From an uncultured Aliterella sp. (GTDB taxonomy: Bacteria; Cyanobacteriota; Cyanobacteriia; Cyanobacteriales; Chroococcidiopsidaceae), in assembly GCA_905479905.1 (NCBI GenBank), contig CAJQOK010000174.1, positions 1 to 12,247 of the forward strand: a DNA stretch of 12,247 nt. The letters run 5' to 3'. The first letter of the stretch is position 1; each line of letters starts with the position of its first letter. Both the position numbers and the translations under genes were made by a program. The notes beneath the pieces were generated by a model. It was given only the letters and a program-made list of their open reading frames with translations. It did not search any database and was not told the origin of the DNA. Positions 1 through 6,626 of the stretch are shown here, piece after piece.

Positions 1-2
1 CC

Positions 3-506
3 TTTCTCCAAGAGATAGAATACTGGTCAAGTCAGCGTCAACTTAACCCCTTGCTGGTAACGGCTTTGATTCGCCAGGAATCTCGGTTTGAGCCAAAAAT
101 TCGCTCCGTTGCAGGTGCAGTTGGTTTAATGCAAGTAATGCCTGGTACAAGTGAATGGATTGCTGAGAAAATTAAGTTAGAGCAATACAATCCTGAAATT
201 CCCAAAGACAATATTTTGTTGGGTACTTGGTTTTTAAATTATACCCATCAGCAATACGATAATAATTCCCTGTTTGCGATCGCAAGTTACAACGCAGGGC
301 CTGGTGCTGTTTCTAAATGGCGCGATCGTTTTCAAATTAACGATCCTGATGAATTTGTAGAAGCCATACCCTACGACGAAACCAAAGGCTACGTTAGACA
401 AGTTTTTGGCAACTATTGGAATTATCTGCGCCTATACAATCCAGAAGTTTCTCAGTTAGTTGCTAAATATTCAGCTACTCACCCTAAAGGAGCTACCCTA
501 CCATAA
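3..506 (+). CDS. Soluble lytic transglycosylase (SLT, GH23) catalytic domain, 5' truncated by window edge
   Basis: This is the C-terminal 167 residues of a murein lytic transglycosylase, which cleaves the MurNAc-GlcNAc bond of peptidoglycan to give 1,6-anhydro ends in the periplasm. The frame is open to the left edge with no stop; a TTG at 51 is internal, because the in-frame residues before it (FLQEIEYWSSQRQLNP) look like normal protein, so the true start lies outside. The SLT motifs appear in order: ALIRQESRF with the catalytic Glu, then AVGLMQVMPGT, then SYNAGPGAVSKW. A Slt70-like protein with a long helical N-terminal part is the likely full form, but that part is not visible. The stop lies 69 bp before tatC on the same strand with no terminator hairpin seen, so read-through into tatC is possible. 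The domain call is firm; the subfamily is inferred. Confidence 0.9.
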   Translation, partial: FLQEIEYWSSQRQLNPLLVTALIRQESRFEPKIRSVAGAVGLMQVMPGTSEWIAEKIKLEQYNPEIPKDNILLGTWFLNYTHQQYDNNSLFAIASYNAGPGAVSKWRDRFQINDPDEFVEAIPYDETKGYVRQVFGNYWNYLRLYNPEVSQLVAKYSATHPKGATLP

Positions 507-575
507 CTAAATATCCCTTTTTTTCTGCTGCTACCCTAGATACAATAGTCAACAAACCCCTGTATAGCTTGAATA

Positions 576-1352
576 ATGACACCTCCATTAGAAGTTGAAA
601 CCTTAGCCGAGCAAAATTTCGACACCCCAGAGGAATTTCTTAACGAACTTCCCGACGAAGCGGAGATGTCACTATTCGACCATTTGGAGGAGTTGAGATG
701 GAGAATTTTTTATGCGCTAATTGCGGTGGTTGTGGGTATAACTGGCTGTTTTATAGCTGTTAAGCCAATTGTTCAATTATTAGAAGTACCCGCTCAAGGT
801 GTAAAATTTTTGCAACTTGCCCCTGGAGAGTTCTTTTTTGTCTCTTTTAAAGTTGCTGGCTATAGTGGTCTTGTAGTGGCAAGTCCTTTCATACTCTATC
901 AAATCATTCAATTTGTTCTACCTGGTTTAACTCGCCGCGAACGCCGTTTAATTGGCCCAGTGATTATTGGCTCTACTTTTCTATTTGCGGCGGGATTAGT
1001 ATTTGCTTATCTACTCTTAATTCCGGCGGCGCTCAACTTTTTTATCAATTATGGCGAGGGGGTAGTTGAGCAAATATGGTCAATTGATAAGTATTTTGAA
1101 TTTGTATTATTGCTACTGTTTAGTACGGGACTTGCCTTTCAAATTCCGATTATTCAAGTTTTATTCGGCTTTTTGGGAATTGTATCTTCTAACCAAATGT
1201 TGGCGGGTTGGCGGTTTGTAATTGTTGCTGCTGTAGTTTTAGGAGCAGTTTTGACTCCTTCTACCGATCCTTTGACTCAAAGCTTGTTAGCTGGCGCGGT
1301 ATTGGGGCTTTATTTCGGCGGAATTGGTTTAGTTAAGTTGCTAGGGAAATAA
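576..1352 (+). CDS. tatC: Sec-independent protein translocase subunit TatC
   Basis: TatC is the polytopic subunit that reads twin-arginine signal peptides and forms the receptor of the Tat pathway, exporting folded proteins across cytoplasmic and thylakoid membranes. The 258-aa product has an acidic N-terminal extension of about 30 residues, then the hallmark [11 protein letters not shown] (residues 31-41). About six membrane spans follow near 43-62, 92-115, 127-150, 172-192, 212-227 and 236-255. PGLTRRERR (116-124) and LTPSTDP (226-232) are conserved TatC landmarks. The start is the ATG at 576; no Shine-Dalgarno sequence is evident. An internal ATG at residue 31 would trim the protein to the conserved core, but similar acidic extensions are, as I recall, usual in cyanobacterial TatC. 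It lies two genes upstream of petC, whose product carries a twin-arginine motif. TatA/B genes are not in the window. Confidence 0.96.
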   Translation: MTPPLEVETLAEQNFDTPEEFLNELPDEAEMSLFDHLEELRWRIFYALIAVVVGITGCFIAVKPIVQLLEVPAQGVKFLQLAPGEFFFVSFKVAGYSGLVVASPFILYQIIQFVLPGLTRRERRLIGPVIIGSTFLFAAGLVFAYLLLIPAALNFFINYGEGVVEQIWSIDKYFEFVLLLLFSTGLAFQIPIIQVLFGFLGIVSSNQMLAGWRFVIVAAVVLGAVLTPSTDPLTQSLLAGAVLGLYFGGIGLVKLLGK

Positions 1353-1358
1353 ACATTA

Positions 1359-1667
1359 CTACAATATCCATTCTGAACCGCGAAGTCCTAAGTCTAAAGG
1401 AATGCTCACCGCCTTACCTAAGCGTGGACGTTCTTTAGTATCTAAAATATACCTTTGTACCTGTAACGTTCCCCCAAAGCCCTCTAAATACGTTGCGACT
1501 TTTTCCATATGCGCTTCATACTCAGTTTCACTCAACGGAAACGAAGCTTGCTCTAAATATTTCCACATTACTTGTAAAAATACCTTCCCTTGGGTGCGCC
1601 GCAACTGCACGTCGTAAGAGCGCCCCCATTTATTTAGCAATAGCTGGTGTAAGTCTTGTCCTGTCAT
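1359..1667 (-). CDS. DUF3067-type small conserved protein next to petCA
   Basis: This 102-aa soluble-looking protein has no signal peptide, membrane span or cysteine. I recognise it, from memory, as the DUF3067 family of cyanobacteria and plastids, from the N-terminal MTGQDLHQLLLNKWGRSYDV, the central WKYLEQASFPLSETEYEAHM and the ending LGLRGSEWIL. No biochemical role is known to me. It is transcribed towards tatC (6 bp between the two stops) and away from petC, sharing a 214-bp divergent region with it. Its place between tatC and petCA suggests, by inference only, a job in assembling or supplying the cytochrome b6f complex. The start is the ATG at 1667; no clear ribosome binding site precedes it. 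Family assignment is moderately sure; function is unknown. Confidence 0.8.
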   Translation of the reverse strand: MTGQDLHQLLLNKWGRSYDVQLRRTQGKVFLQVMWKYLEQASFPLSETEYEAHMEKVATYLEGFGGTLQVQRYILDTKERPRLGKAVSIPLDLGLRGSEWIL

Positions 1668-1881
1668 GGCTTGTGCTAAGTTTTACATTTGTTTACAAAA
1701 TTGAAATAGGTAATTCAAGTATGATACCAATATAAAGAAATGTAATATACCTCCTATTGACGATCGCATTCGCAGCTTGAGGAATTTTTATATTTTCTTA
1801 GTAGTCCGACGCAAACAAAGTAGGCGATCGCACTCTTGACCTAAGCTCAAAAAAGTTAACAACGATCCAAGAGAGAACAGT

Positions 1882-2421
1882 ATGGCGCAGATGTCAGAAT
1901 CAATGGATGTCCCAAATATGGGTCGTCGTCAATTTATGAATTTACTGGCTTTTGGGACAGTTACAGGAACCGCCGCCGGAGCATTGTATCCAGTAGTCAA
2001 GTTTTTTATTCCCCCATCTAGCGGCGGATCTAGCGGTGGAACAACGGCAAAAGATGCATTAGGCAATGATTTTAGCGTTAGTAAGTTTTTAGAAACTCGT
2101 AGCGCAGGCGATCGCACGTTAGCCCAAGGACTCAAAGGCGACCCAACTTATATTGTGGCAGAAAGCAAAGAAGCGATCGCCGATTATGGCATCAACGCTG
2201 TTTGTACTCACCTAGGTTGTGTTGTTCCTTGGAATGGCAACGAAAATAAATTTATGTGTCCCTGTCACGGTTCTCAGTACGACAATACAGGTAAAGTAGT
2301 ACGCGGGCCTGCACCTAAGTCTTTACCTTTAGCTCACGCCAAAGTCCAAGACGATAAAATCACCTTAACTCAGTGGACTGAGACAGATTTCCGCACAGGT
2401 GATGCGCCTTGGTGGGCTTAA
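1882..2421 (+). CDS. petC: Cytochrome b6f complex Rieske iron-sulfur protein
   Basis: The Rieske protein passes electrons from plastoquinol to cytochrome f within the b6f complex, with its cluster domain on the lumen side of the thylakoid. The 179-aa product starts [20 protein letters not shown], with a twin-arginine motif (R15 R16) just before a single membrane anchor at about 20-43. A Gly/Ser-rich hinge follows ([10 protein letters not shown], 44-53). Box I is C108-T-H110-L-G-C113 and box II is C126-P-C128-H129-G. C108, H110, C126 and H129 are the expected [2Fe-2S] ligands, with C113-C128 as the disulfide. Length and ending are normal. A purine-rich AGAGAG lies just upstream of the ATG. petA follows after 82 bp, as usual in cyanobacteria. 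Other petC paralogues may exist elsewhere; this one, paired with petA, should be the main copy. Confidence 0.97.
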   Translation: MAQMSESMDVPNMGRRQFMNLLAFGTVTGTAAGALYPVVKFFIPPSSGGSSGGTTAKDALGNDFSVSKFLETRSAGDRTLAQGLKGDPTYIVAESKEAIADYGINAVCTHLGCVVPWNGNENKFMCPCHGSQYDNTGKVVRGPAPKSLPLAHAKVQDDKITLTQWTETDFRTGDAPWWA

Positions 2422-2444
2422 ATAAAAGTTTTGAACGTTTGTAT

Positions 2445-2469
2445 TATGAGTTGCAGATAATAACTCATA
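2445..2469 (+). other. Hairpin in the petC-petA intercistronic gap
   Basis: TATGAGTT (2445-2452) and AACTCATA (2462-2469) form a perfect 8-bp inverted repeat around a 9-nt loop. It lies 23 bp after the petC stop and has no T-run behind it, so it does not look like a terminator. It could protect or process the petCA message; that is inference, and a hairpin this short can also arise by chance. Confidence 0.35.
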
Positions 2470-2503
2470 CTTTATCGAGTCCTTGTCACAGAAATTGTTA
2501 GAG

Positions 2504-3490
2504 ATGAAAAAAGCATTATTTGCAGCAAAATTGCCTCTTAACGTAGGGTCAATCTTTAAAACGGCGATTCTAGCCTTGGTAACTGTTGCTTTCTTGCTAG
2601 TTAGCGACATTGCTATGCCTCAATCGGCTTCAGCTTATCCATTTTGGGCGCAGCAAACCTATCCTGAAAGTCCCCGCGAACCTACAGGACGAATTGTTTG
2701 CGCCAACTGTCACTTAGCGGCGAAACCATCAGAAGTAGAAATACCTCAATCGATTTTACCCGATACAGTATTTGAAGCTGTAGTCAAAATTCCTTACGAT
2801 ACCAGCGTTCAGCAGGTAGTCAGCGATGGCACAAAAGGAGGTTTGCAAGTTGGCGCAGTATTAATGTTACCCGAAGGCTTTAAAATTGCTCCCGCCGACA
2901 GAATCCCAGAAGAAATGAAGGAGAAGGTAGGGGATCTTTATTTCCAACCTTACAGCGAAACTCAAGAAAATTATGTGTTAGTTGGGCCTTTACCTGGCGA
3001 ACAATATCAAGAAATTGTTTTCCCGGTGCTTTCTCCTAATCCAGCGACGGATAAAAGCGTTCACTTTGGCAAATACTCTGTTCACTTAGGCGCAAATCGC
3101 GGACGTGGGCAAGTTTATCCTACGGGTGAAAAGAGCAATAATGCAGTTTACAATGCCTCGGTAGCAGGAACTATTAGCAAAATTAGCCCCGTTGAAGAAG
3201 GTGGTTATCAAGTTACAATTTCTGGCGATGGTGGCGACACTGTAGAGGCAATTCCCGCCGGGCCAGAATTACTCGTTGCTCAAGGGCAAACTGTAGCTAT
3301 AGGCGACGCTTTAACCAACAACCCTAATGTAGGTGGATTTGGTCAAGCCGACGGTGAGATAGTCTTGCAAAGCTCTACGCGACTGAGATGGTTGATAGTA
3401 TTCATATCTGGCATCATGCTATCTCAAGCCATGTTGGTATTGAAGAAAAAGCAAGTAGAGAAAGTTCAAGCTGCGGAGATGAATTTTTAA
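2504..3490 (+). CDS. petA: Cytochrome f, b6f complex c-type heme subunit
   Basis: Cytochrome f takes electrons from the Rieske protein and hands them to plastocyanin or cytochrome c6 in the thylakoid lumen. With the ATG at 2504 the precursor is 328 aa, close to the usual length of about 333. A Sec signal peptide (residues 1-44) ends in ASA before the mature YPFWAQQ, whose N-terminal Tyr45 supplies the sixth heme ligand. The covalent heme site is C66-A-N-C69-H70. A C-terminal membrane span lies near 294-313, followed by [15 protein letters not shown] on the cytoplasmic side. A TTG at 2483 would add seven residues (LSQKLLE); I prefer the ATG because it gives a normal basic signal-peptide start. 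The heme-bearing domain and ending are highly typical. A terminator follows 24 bp after the stop. Confidence 0.97.
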   Translation: MKKALFAAKLPLNVGSIFKTAILALVTVAFLLVSDIAMPQSASAYPFWAQQTYPESPREPTGRIVCANCHLAAKPSEVEIPQSILPDTVFEAVVKIPYDTSVQQVVSDGTKGGLQVGAVLMLPEGFKIAPADRIPEEMKEKVGDLYFQPYSETQENYVLVGPLPGEQYQEIVFPVLSPNPATDKSVHFGKYSVHLGANRGRGQVYPTGEKSNNAVYNASVAGTISKISPVEEGGYQVTISGDGGDTVEAIPAGPELLVAQGQTVAIGDALTNNPNVGGFGQADGEIVLQSSTRLRWLIVFISGIMLSQAMLVLKKKQVEKVQAAEMNF

Positions 3491-3514
3491 TATTTAGCTG
3501 ACAATATTTTTTTT

Positions 3515-3540
3515 GGGACAGGTTACACCTGTCCTTTTTT
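3515..3540 (+). terminator. Intrinsic terminator of petCA
   Basis: GGACAGGT (3516-3523) pairs perfectly with ACCTGTCC (3527-3534) around a 3-nt loop, and a run of six T follows (3535-3540). It sits directly after petA and is a textbook rho-independent terminator for the petC-petA unit. The genes that follow therefore probably have their own promoter. Confidence 0.9.
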
Positions 3541-3638
3541 GTATTATCAAGTTCAGAAAAGGAAAAGGCGATAGCGCAAGCTGGAACGGTAACGGGCTTC
3601 GCATTTCTAAATGTTGACAAAGGCAAATTACCGGAAAA

Positions 3639-3746
3639 ATGAATCAGGATTTGTGGGTTTTTATTGGGTGTGCGGGGTTACTAATTAGTTACTTATTTTT
3701 TTCCGCAGCAACAGAAATGGGTACTAAGCTACCTTGGAGAAAATAG
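3639..3746 (+). CDS. Putative single-span membrane microprotein (35 aa)
   Basis: This is a complete 35-codon frame from ATG to TAG. The product begins MNQDLWVFIGCAG, continues with a hydrophobic stretch to about residue 24 (LLISYLFFSAA), and ends with the polar, basic tail TEMGTKLPWRK. This is the build of a one-helix thylakoid protein, with a short N-terminus and a positively charged C-terminal tail. I do not recognise it as PetG, L, M or N, PsbX, Y or N, PsaM or PsaX. GGAAAA directly before the ATG is at best a weak ribosome binding site. It lies after the petA terminator, 20 bp before a second microprotein frame. It could be a chance frame, but the sequence looks like a real membrane helix with flanking polar ends. 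Function unknown. Confidence 0.5.
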   Translation: MNQDLWVFIGCAGLLISYLFFSAATEMGTKLPWRK

Positions 3747-3766
3747 CAGATAAGTTTTTAGAGACG

Positions 3767-3877
3767 ATGCCCAAACCGCAGAAAAACACCACTGATATCG
3801 AACCAGGAACTATATTTATGGTTATTTGCGCTCTACTGCTTTTACCATTGCTGCTGACTGGTTTTTTTTCGCAATAA
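3767..3877 (+). CDS. Putative single-span membrane microprotein (36 aa), second of tandem pair
   Basis: This is a complete 36-codon frame from ATG to TAA. The N-terminal 15 residues are polar and slightly basic (MPKPQKNTTDIEPGT); the rest is a strongly hydrophobic helix (IFMVICALLLLPLLLTGF) ending in FSQ. It thus has a cytoplasmic-looking head and a membrane anchor that runs nearly to the C-terminus. GAG lies 4 bases before the ATG. It follows the first microprotein frame by 20 bp and precedes the TPR gene start by 22 bp, so the three could form one operon. I do not recognise a family. A chance hydrophobic frame is possible, but tandem placement with a similar neighbour makes a real gene more likely. 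Confidence 0.5.
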   Translation: MPKPQKNTTDIEPGTIFMVICALLLLPLLLTGFFSQ

Positions 3878-3899
3878 TTGGTAATTATAGGTATTGGTT

Positions 3900-5744
3900 A
3901 TGTCAGATACATCTATTGAAACTCGCTACAATGCGTTAATCGATCGCATTGTCCAAACTACTTTAAAAGGTCAAATAAGCTCTAAAGAACAGGTTTATCA
4001 ATTACTGCGTCAGGAGGTAGAACCCGGTACGGGAGAACTATTTGAGCGCTTTTTGTCTCAACAAATTCAAGCATTCGAGCAACAAAATAACAAAACTGAC
4101 GAATTAAAGCAAGCTAAAGCTATGCGTAGCCTCCGCGCCCTCAAAACTATTCAAGGAGAGTGGGAGCGCGTACAAAAGGATTTAGCGGTTTCTAGTACCC
4201 TAAATGCTGCCTTAGAAACGATTTTTGCTGCCCCAGAGGGCGAAGCTTTGGGGGCTTTAATTACAGCAATCGATCCCAACCGCAACCCAGCTTTGACTCT
4301 TAGCCAAATTCAGCAATTAGCCATTAATCTCCAAAAACAAGTACCATCAACAGATAGCGATGTAGCCCAACTCGCTCAAGGGTTAATAGCTGGTATAGCC
4401 TCTTGGCAATCGTTGCAAGATTATTTAATTAGCTGGATGTACGACAACCCGGAACCCTTGGGTTTTGTAGGCGTACCAGGACAAAGGGGCCCTTGGACAG
4501 TATGGGCGAAACAGGTAAAAAGCCCCTTAATGCGATCGCTCTTTCAAACTTTAGCATTGCAGCAGCCTGTAGACGAGTGGATTTCTCAGCAAGACAATAT
4601 CAGTTTAAGTGCTTGGGTAGAACTTGCTGTAACTATGCAGTGCTTGCAACAAGGTTTAGTCGCTTGGTTCAATAAACAAGCTTACAATGCTAAGGCTGGG
4701 GCTAACTTATCAACTTCTACCTTTTTAACTTTTGCTGCTATTTGGTCGCAATTAGCCAATGGTTTGAGACAATCGTTAACTTCTAGCAATTATCTAGATA
4801 GCTGTTTTCAAATTACCTTACAAATTCTCCGCACTTTTGCCCAAACTAAAGATTTTCCGCTTTATGGGGGGATTTTTGCTTTGTTTAGTGGCGATCGCCT
4901 ACGTTCTACTTTAAGCTATTTTGACGAACCCTTAAAGCAAGTTGAAGGTACTCAAGAAAAGGCGCGAATTTTAACTTTACTCGGCTATTCTCTCCAAGCT
5001 TTAGGTCAATTAGAACCAGCTAAAGCTTTTGCCCAAGAAGCTTTAGAGATTGCCCAAACTAGAGGAGATATTCAGTGTGAAATTGCTAATCTCAATCATC
5101 TTAGTCGCGCTTGCGTCACTCAAAAAGATTACGAAAGCGCCATTAACTACAGCCAACGGGCGTTAATTTTGGCTCGTCAATCTGGGGAACGTTTGGGAGA
5201 AGCCAACGCCCTAGCTAATCTAGGCTACAGCCAAGTATTTCAAGGACAGCAGTTGCAAAGTGAGCTTGAAGTATACGAAAGTGCAATTCAATACCTCCAG
5301 CAAGGATTAGAATTATCCAAACGCTTAGGCGACGAGCAAAGTCAAGCTTTGTGTTGTAGTAGTTTAGGCGTTGCTTATCTAGTGCTTTCTCAACCCCAAA
5401 GTGCTATTCCTTATCTAGAAATTGCCTTGCAATCTGCTAGAATTTCTGGCGATTTGTATCTTCAAGGGCAAAACTTTGCTTCCTTAGCATCCGCATACTA
5501 CAGCAGCCAAAATATAGAGATGGCTATGACTACGGGAAGTTTGGGAATGTATCTATTAGAGCAAATTGGCTCGGTGCAATGGAGACAACCCGCAGGCTTA
5601 TTGACAATTTTGCAAGGACAACTTGGAGACACCGCTTTTCAAAACTTGCTTAAACAGTGCAGAGCGCAAATTATCCCTGTAATTGGAGTCGATGGTTACG
5701 ATTACTTACCCTTACTCCTAAATCAGTATCAACAATCGCTCTAA
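3900..5744 (+). CDS. Cyanobacterial TPR-repeat protein of unknown function
   Basis: This is a 614-aa, Gln- and Leu-rich, largely helical protein without a signal peptide or membrane span. The C-terminal half (about 353-555) holds tandem TPR-like helix pairs of roughly 40 residues each. Examples are ILTLLGYSLQALGQLEPAKA, NLNHLSRACVTQKDYESAIN, ALANLGYSQVFQGQ and SLGVAYLVLSQPQSAIPYLE. TPR solenoids bind other proteins, so a scaffold or assembly role is likely, but the partner is unknown. The N-terminal 350 residues are helical, with a conserved-looking patch LGFVGVPGQRGPW near 187-199, and match no domain I can name. I start at the ATG at 3900 (MSDTSIETRY); a TTG two codons earlier is possible. 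The tight spacing behind the two microprotein frames suggests co-transcription. Confidence 0.85.
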   Translation: MSDTSIETRYNALIDRIVQTTLKGQISSKEQVYQLLRQEVEPGTGELFERFLSQQIQAFEQQNNKTDELKQAKAMRSLRALKTIQGEWERVQKDLAVSSTLNAALETIFAAPEGEALGALITAIDPNRNPALTLSQIQQLAINLQKQVPSTDSDVAQLAQGLIAGIASWQSLQDYLISWMYDNPEPLGFVGVPGQRGPWTVWAKQVKSPLMRSLFQTLALQQPVDEWISQQDNISLSAWVELAVTMQCLQQGLVAWFNKQAYNAKAGANLSTSTFLTFAAIWSQLANGLRQSLTSSNYLDSCFQITLQILRTFAQTKDFPLYGGIFALFSGDRLRSTLSYFDEPLKQVEGTQEKARILTLLGYSLQALGQLEPAKAFAQEALEIAQTRGDIQCEIANLNHLSRACVTQKDYESAINYSQRALILARQSGERLGEANALANLGYSQVFQGQQLQSELEVYESAIQYLQQGLELSKRLGDEQSQALCCSSLGVAYLVLSQPQSAIPYLEIALQSARISGDLYLQGQNFASLASAYYSSQNIEMAMTTGSLGMYLLEQIGSVQWRQPAGLLTILQGQLGDTAFQNLLKQCRAQIIPVIGVDGYDYLPLLLNQYQQSL

Positions 5745-6085
5745 ACTTTGACAACTTCATAGTTTCTAGGAGCTACATTATCTCTCTATTAAAAAGAGCC
5801 TGCGCCCTCTCTAAGTCTAGCTACAGACATTTCACAAATCGAGATTCCAACAACCGTTGCGATCGCAATTGATAAGGTTTGCACTTTCCTAAATATCAGC
5901 CTCAAACGATCGCCTCGTTAATTAGTAGCTGCTATTTTTATACTAATATATTTTTTTTGAGGTCAGCAATCAATAAAAAAGTATAAATTTATGCTTTTAT
6001 TTTAATTAGCTTAGGCATTTCTACTAAGGTTCCAGCTTTACATACGGGCTAAAATTGATAGTTAGGCGATCGCACTTGGTTGGTT
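5745..6085 (+). other. Gene-free stretch between convergent genes
   Basis: This 341-bp AT-rich stretch separates the TPR gene (+) from the membrane hypothetical (-). It holds two perfect HIP1 octamers (5859-5866 and 6066-6073), a near match near 5910, and one possible bidirectional terminator (5977-5998). On the minus strand a 31-codon frame from GTG at 5884 to 5789 encodes a hydrophobic stretch, but it has no usable ribosome binding site and I do not call it. I see no RNA gene. Confidence 0.6.
5977..5998. terminator. Possible bidirectional terminator
   Basis: AAAAGTATAAA runs directly into TTTATGCTTTT; folded, the arms pair throughout with a single G-U, giving about nine base pairs around a 4-nt loop. 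A-rich and T-rich ends on both sides would serve either strand. It lies between two convergent genes, where a shared terminator is expected. The stem is AT-rich and therefore weak. Confidence 0.35.
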
Positions 6086-6514
6086 TTACTGGCGCAATAG
6101 ATTTAATTGCGAACTTAAATATTTTCCCCATTCGGCGGCTAGAGGTATTTCAGTAAAAGGAACCCGCACGGGCGGCGCTGAAGGAGCAAAACTAAACTCT
6201 AAAGCTATTTTTCGCCCTTTAATCGGTGGAGACTCCATCTCTACTAAGCGATCGTCTACCACTAAATTAATTGCTTGGACATCATTTAATAAAAATGTAG
6301 ATTGGTTAATTATTGCTTGTCTAGTCGGTTTTCCCCAGGTCAAATCGTTACCTTTTTTAGCCAGTACAGCGTAAATATCGTATTTAGATTTTTCAAACTC
6401 AGCATCCACCGCCCATCGCCGATAAGTTTCAACTTTTTGGTATTCGTTCCAGCCTAAGCCAGCCAACCAAACAAATACCAATAATAAAGATAACCAGATT
6501 AAACCGCGTTCCAT
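6086..6514 (-). CDS. Membrane-anchored conserved hypothetical protein
   Basis: This 142-aa protein has an N-terminal hydrophobic segment (residues 4-22, GLIWLSLLLVFVWLAGLGW) acting as membrane anchor or uncleaved signal, followed by a polar domain. The domain opens with an amphipathic stretch (NEYQKVETYRRWAVDAEFEK) and continues as mixed beta segments such as TFLLNDVQAINLVVDDRLV and RKIALEFSF. I do not recognise a characterised family, though the style is that of a cyanobacterial conserved hypothetical. The ATG at 6514 is backed by AAGGA at 6521-6525 with a 6-nt spacer, one of the clearest ribosome binding sites here. It is divergent from the protease gene, sharing a 112-bp intergenic region that must hold both promoters. 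Confidence 0.75.
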   Translation of the reverse strand: MERGLIWLSLLLVFVWLAGLGWNEYQKVETYRRWAVDAEFEKSKYDIYAVLAKKGNDLTWGKPTRQAIINQSTFLLNDVQAINLVVDDRLVEMESPPIKGRKIALEFSFAPSAPPVRVPFTEIPLAAEWGKYLSSQLNLLRQ

Positions 6515-6520
6515 TTAGTT

Positions 6521-6525
6521 TCCTT
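6521..6525 (-). promoter_or_regulatory. Ribosome binding site of the 6086-6514 gene
   Basis: Read on the minus strand this is AAGGA, six bases before the ATG at 6514. It fixes the start of the hypothetical membrane protein. Confidence 0.6.
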
Positions 6526-6626
6526 GCTTGAAATTATAAATTTGTGGTAAGTATCTCAAAAAATCATCCCAAATAAAGAGCCTATAGGTTATTTTGTCAG
6601 TACGATAGTGCCAATAATAAATTGCT

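Noticed and set aside
51..506. Lytic transglycosylase as a complete small gene from TTG 51
   Set aside because: The frame stays open to the left edge with protein-like sequence before the TTG, and the SLT domain normally ends a longer protein.
1402..1735. Plus-strand frames of 71 and 80 codons over the DUF3067 gene
   Set aside because: They lie antisense to the recognisable DUF3067-type protein and have unprotein-like composition; they are shadows.
1736..1881. Promoter of petC from TTGACG (near 1757) or TTGACC (near 1836)
   Set aside because: No -10 hexamer stands at normal spacing from either; the true promoter cannot be placed by eye.
3614..3619. Perfect TTGACA promoter -35 hexamer before the first microprotein
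   Set aside because: Seventeen bases downstream the DNA already reads AAATGA over the start codon, with no -10-like hexamer, so it cannot serve this gene as a normal promoter.
5789..5884. Minus-strand 31-codon frame from GTG with a hydrophobic stretch (LSIAIATVVGISICEMSVA)
   Set aside because: The purine-rich AGGAAA is too close to the GTG to act as ribosome binding site, and the AIA stretch comes from a HIP1 octamer read in frame. A chance frame is more likely; conservation would be needed to revive it.
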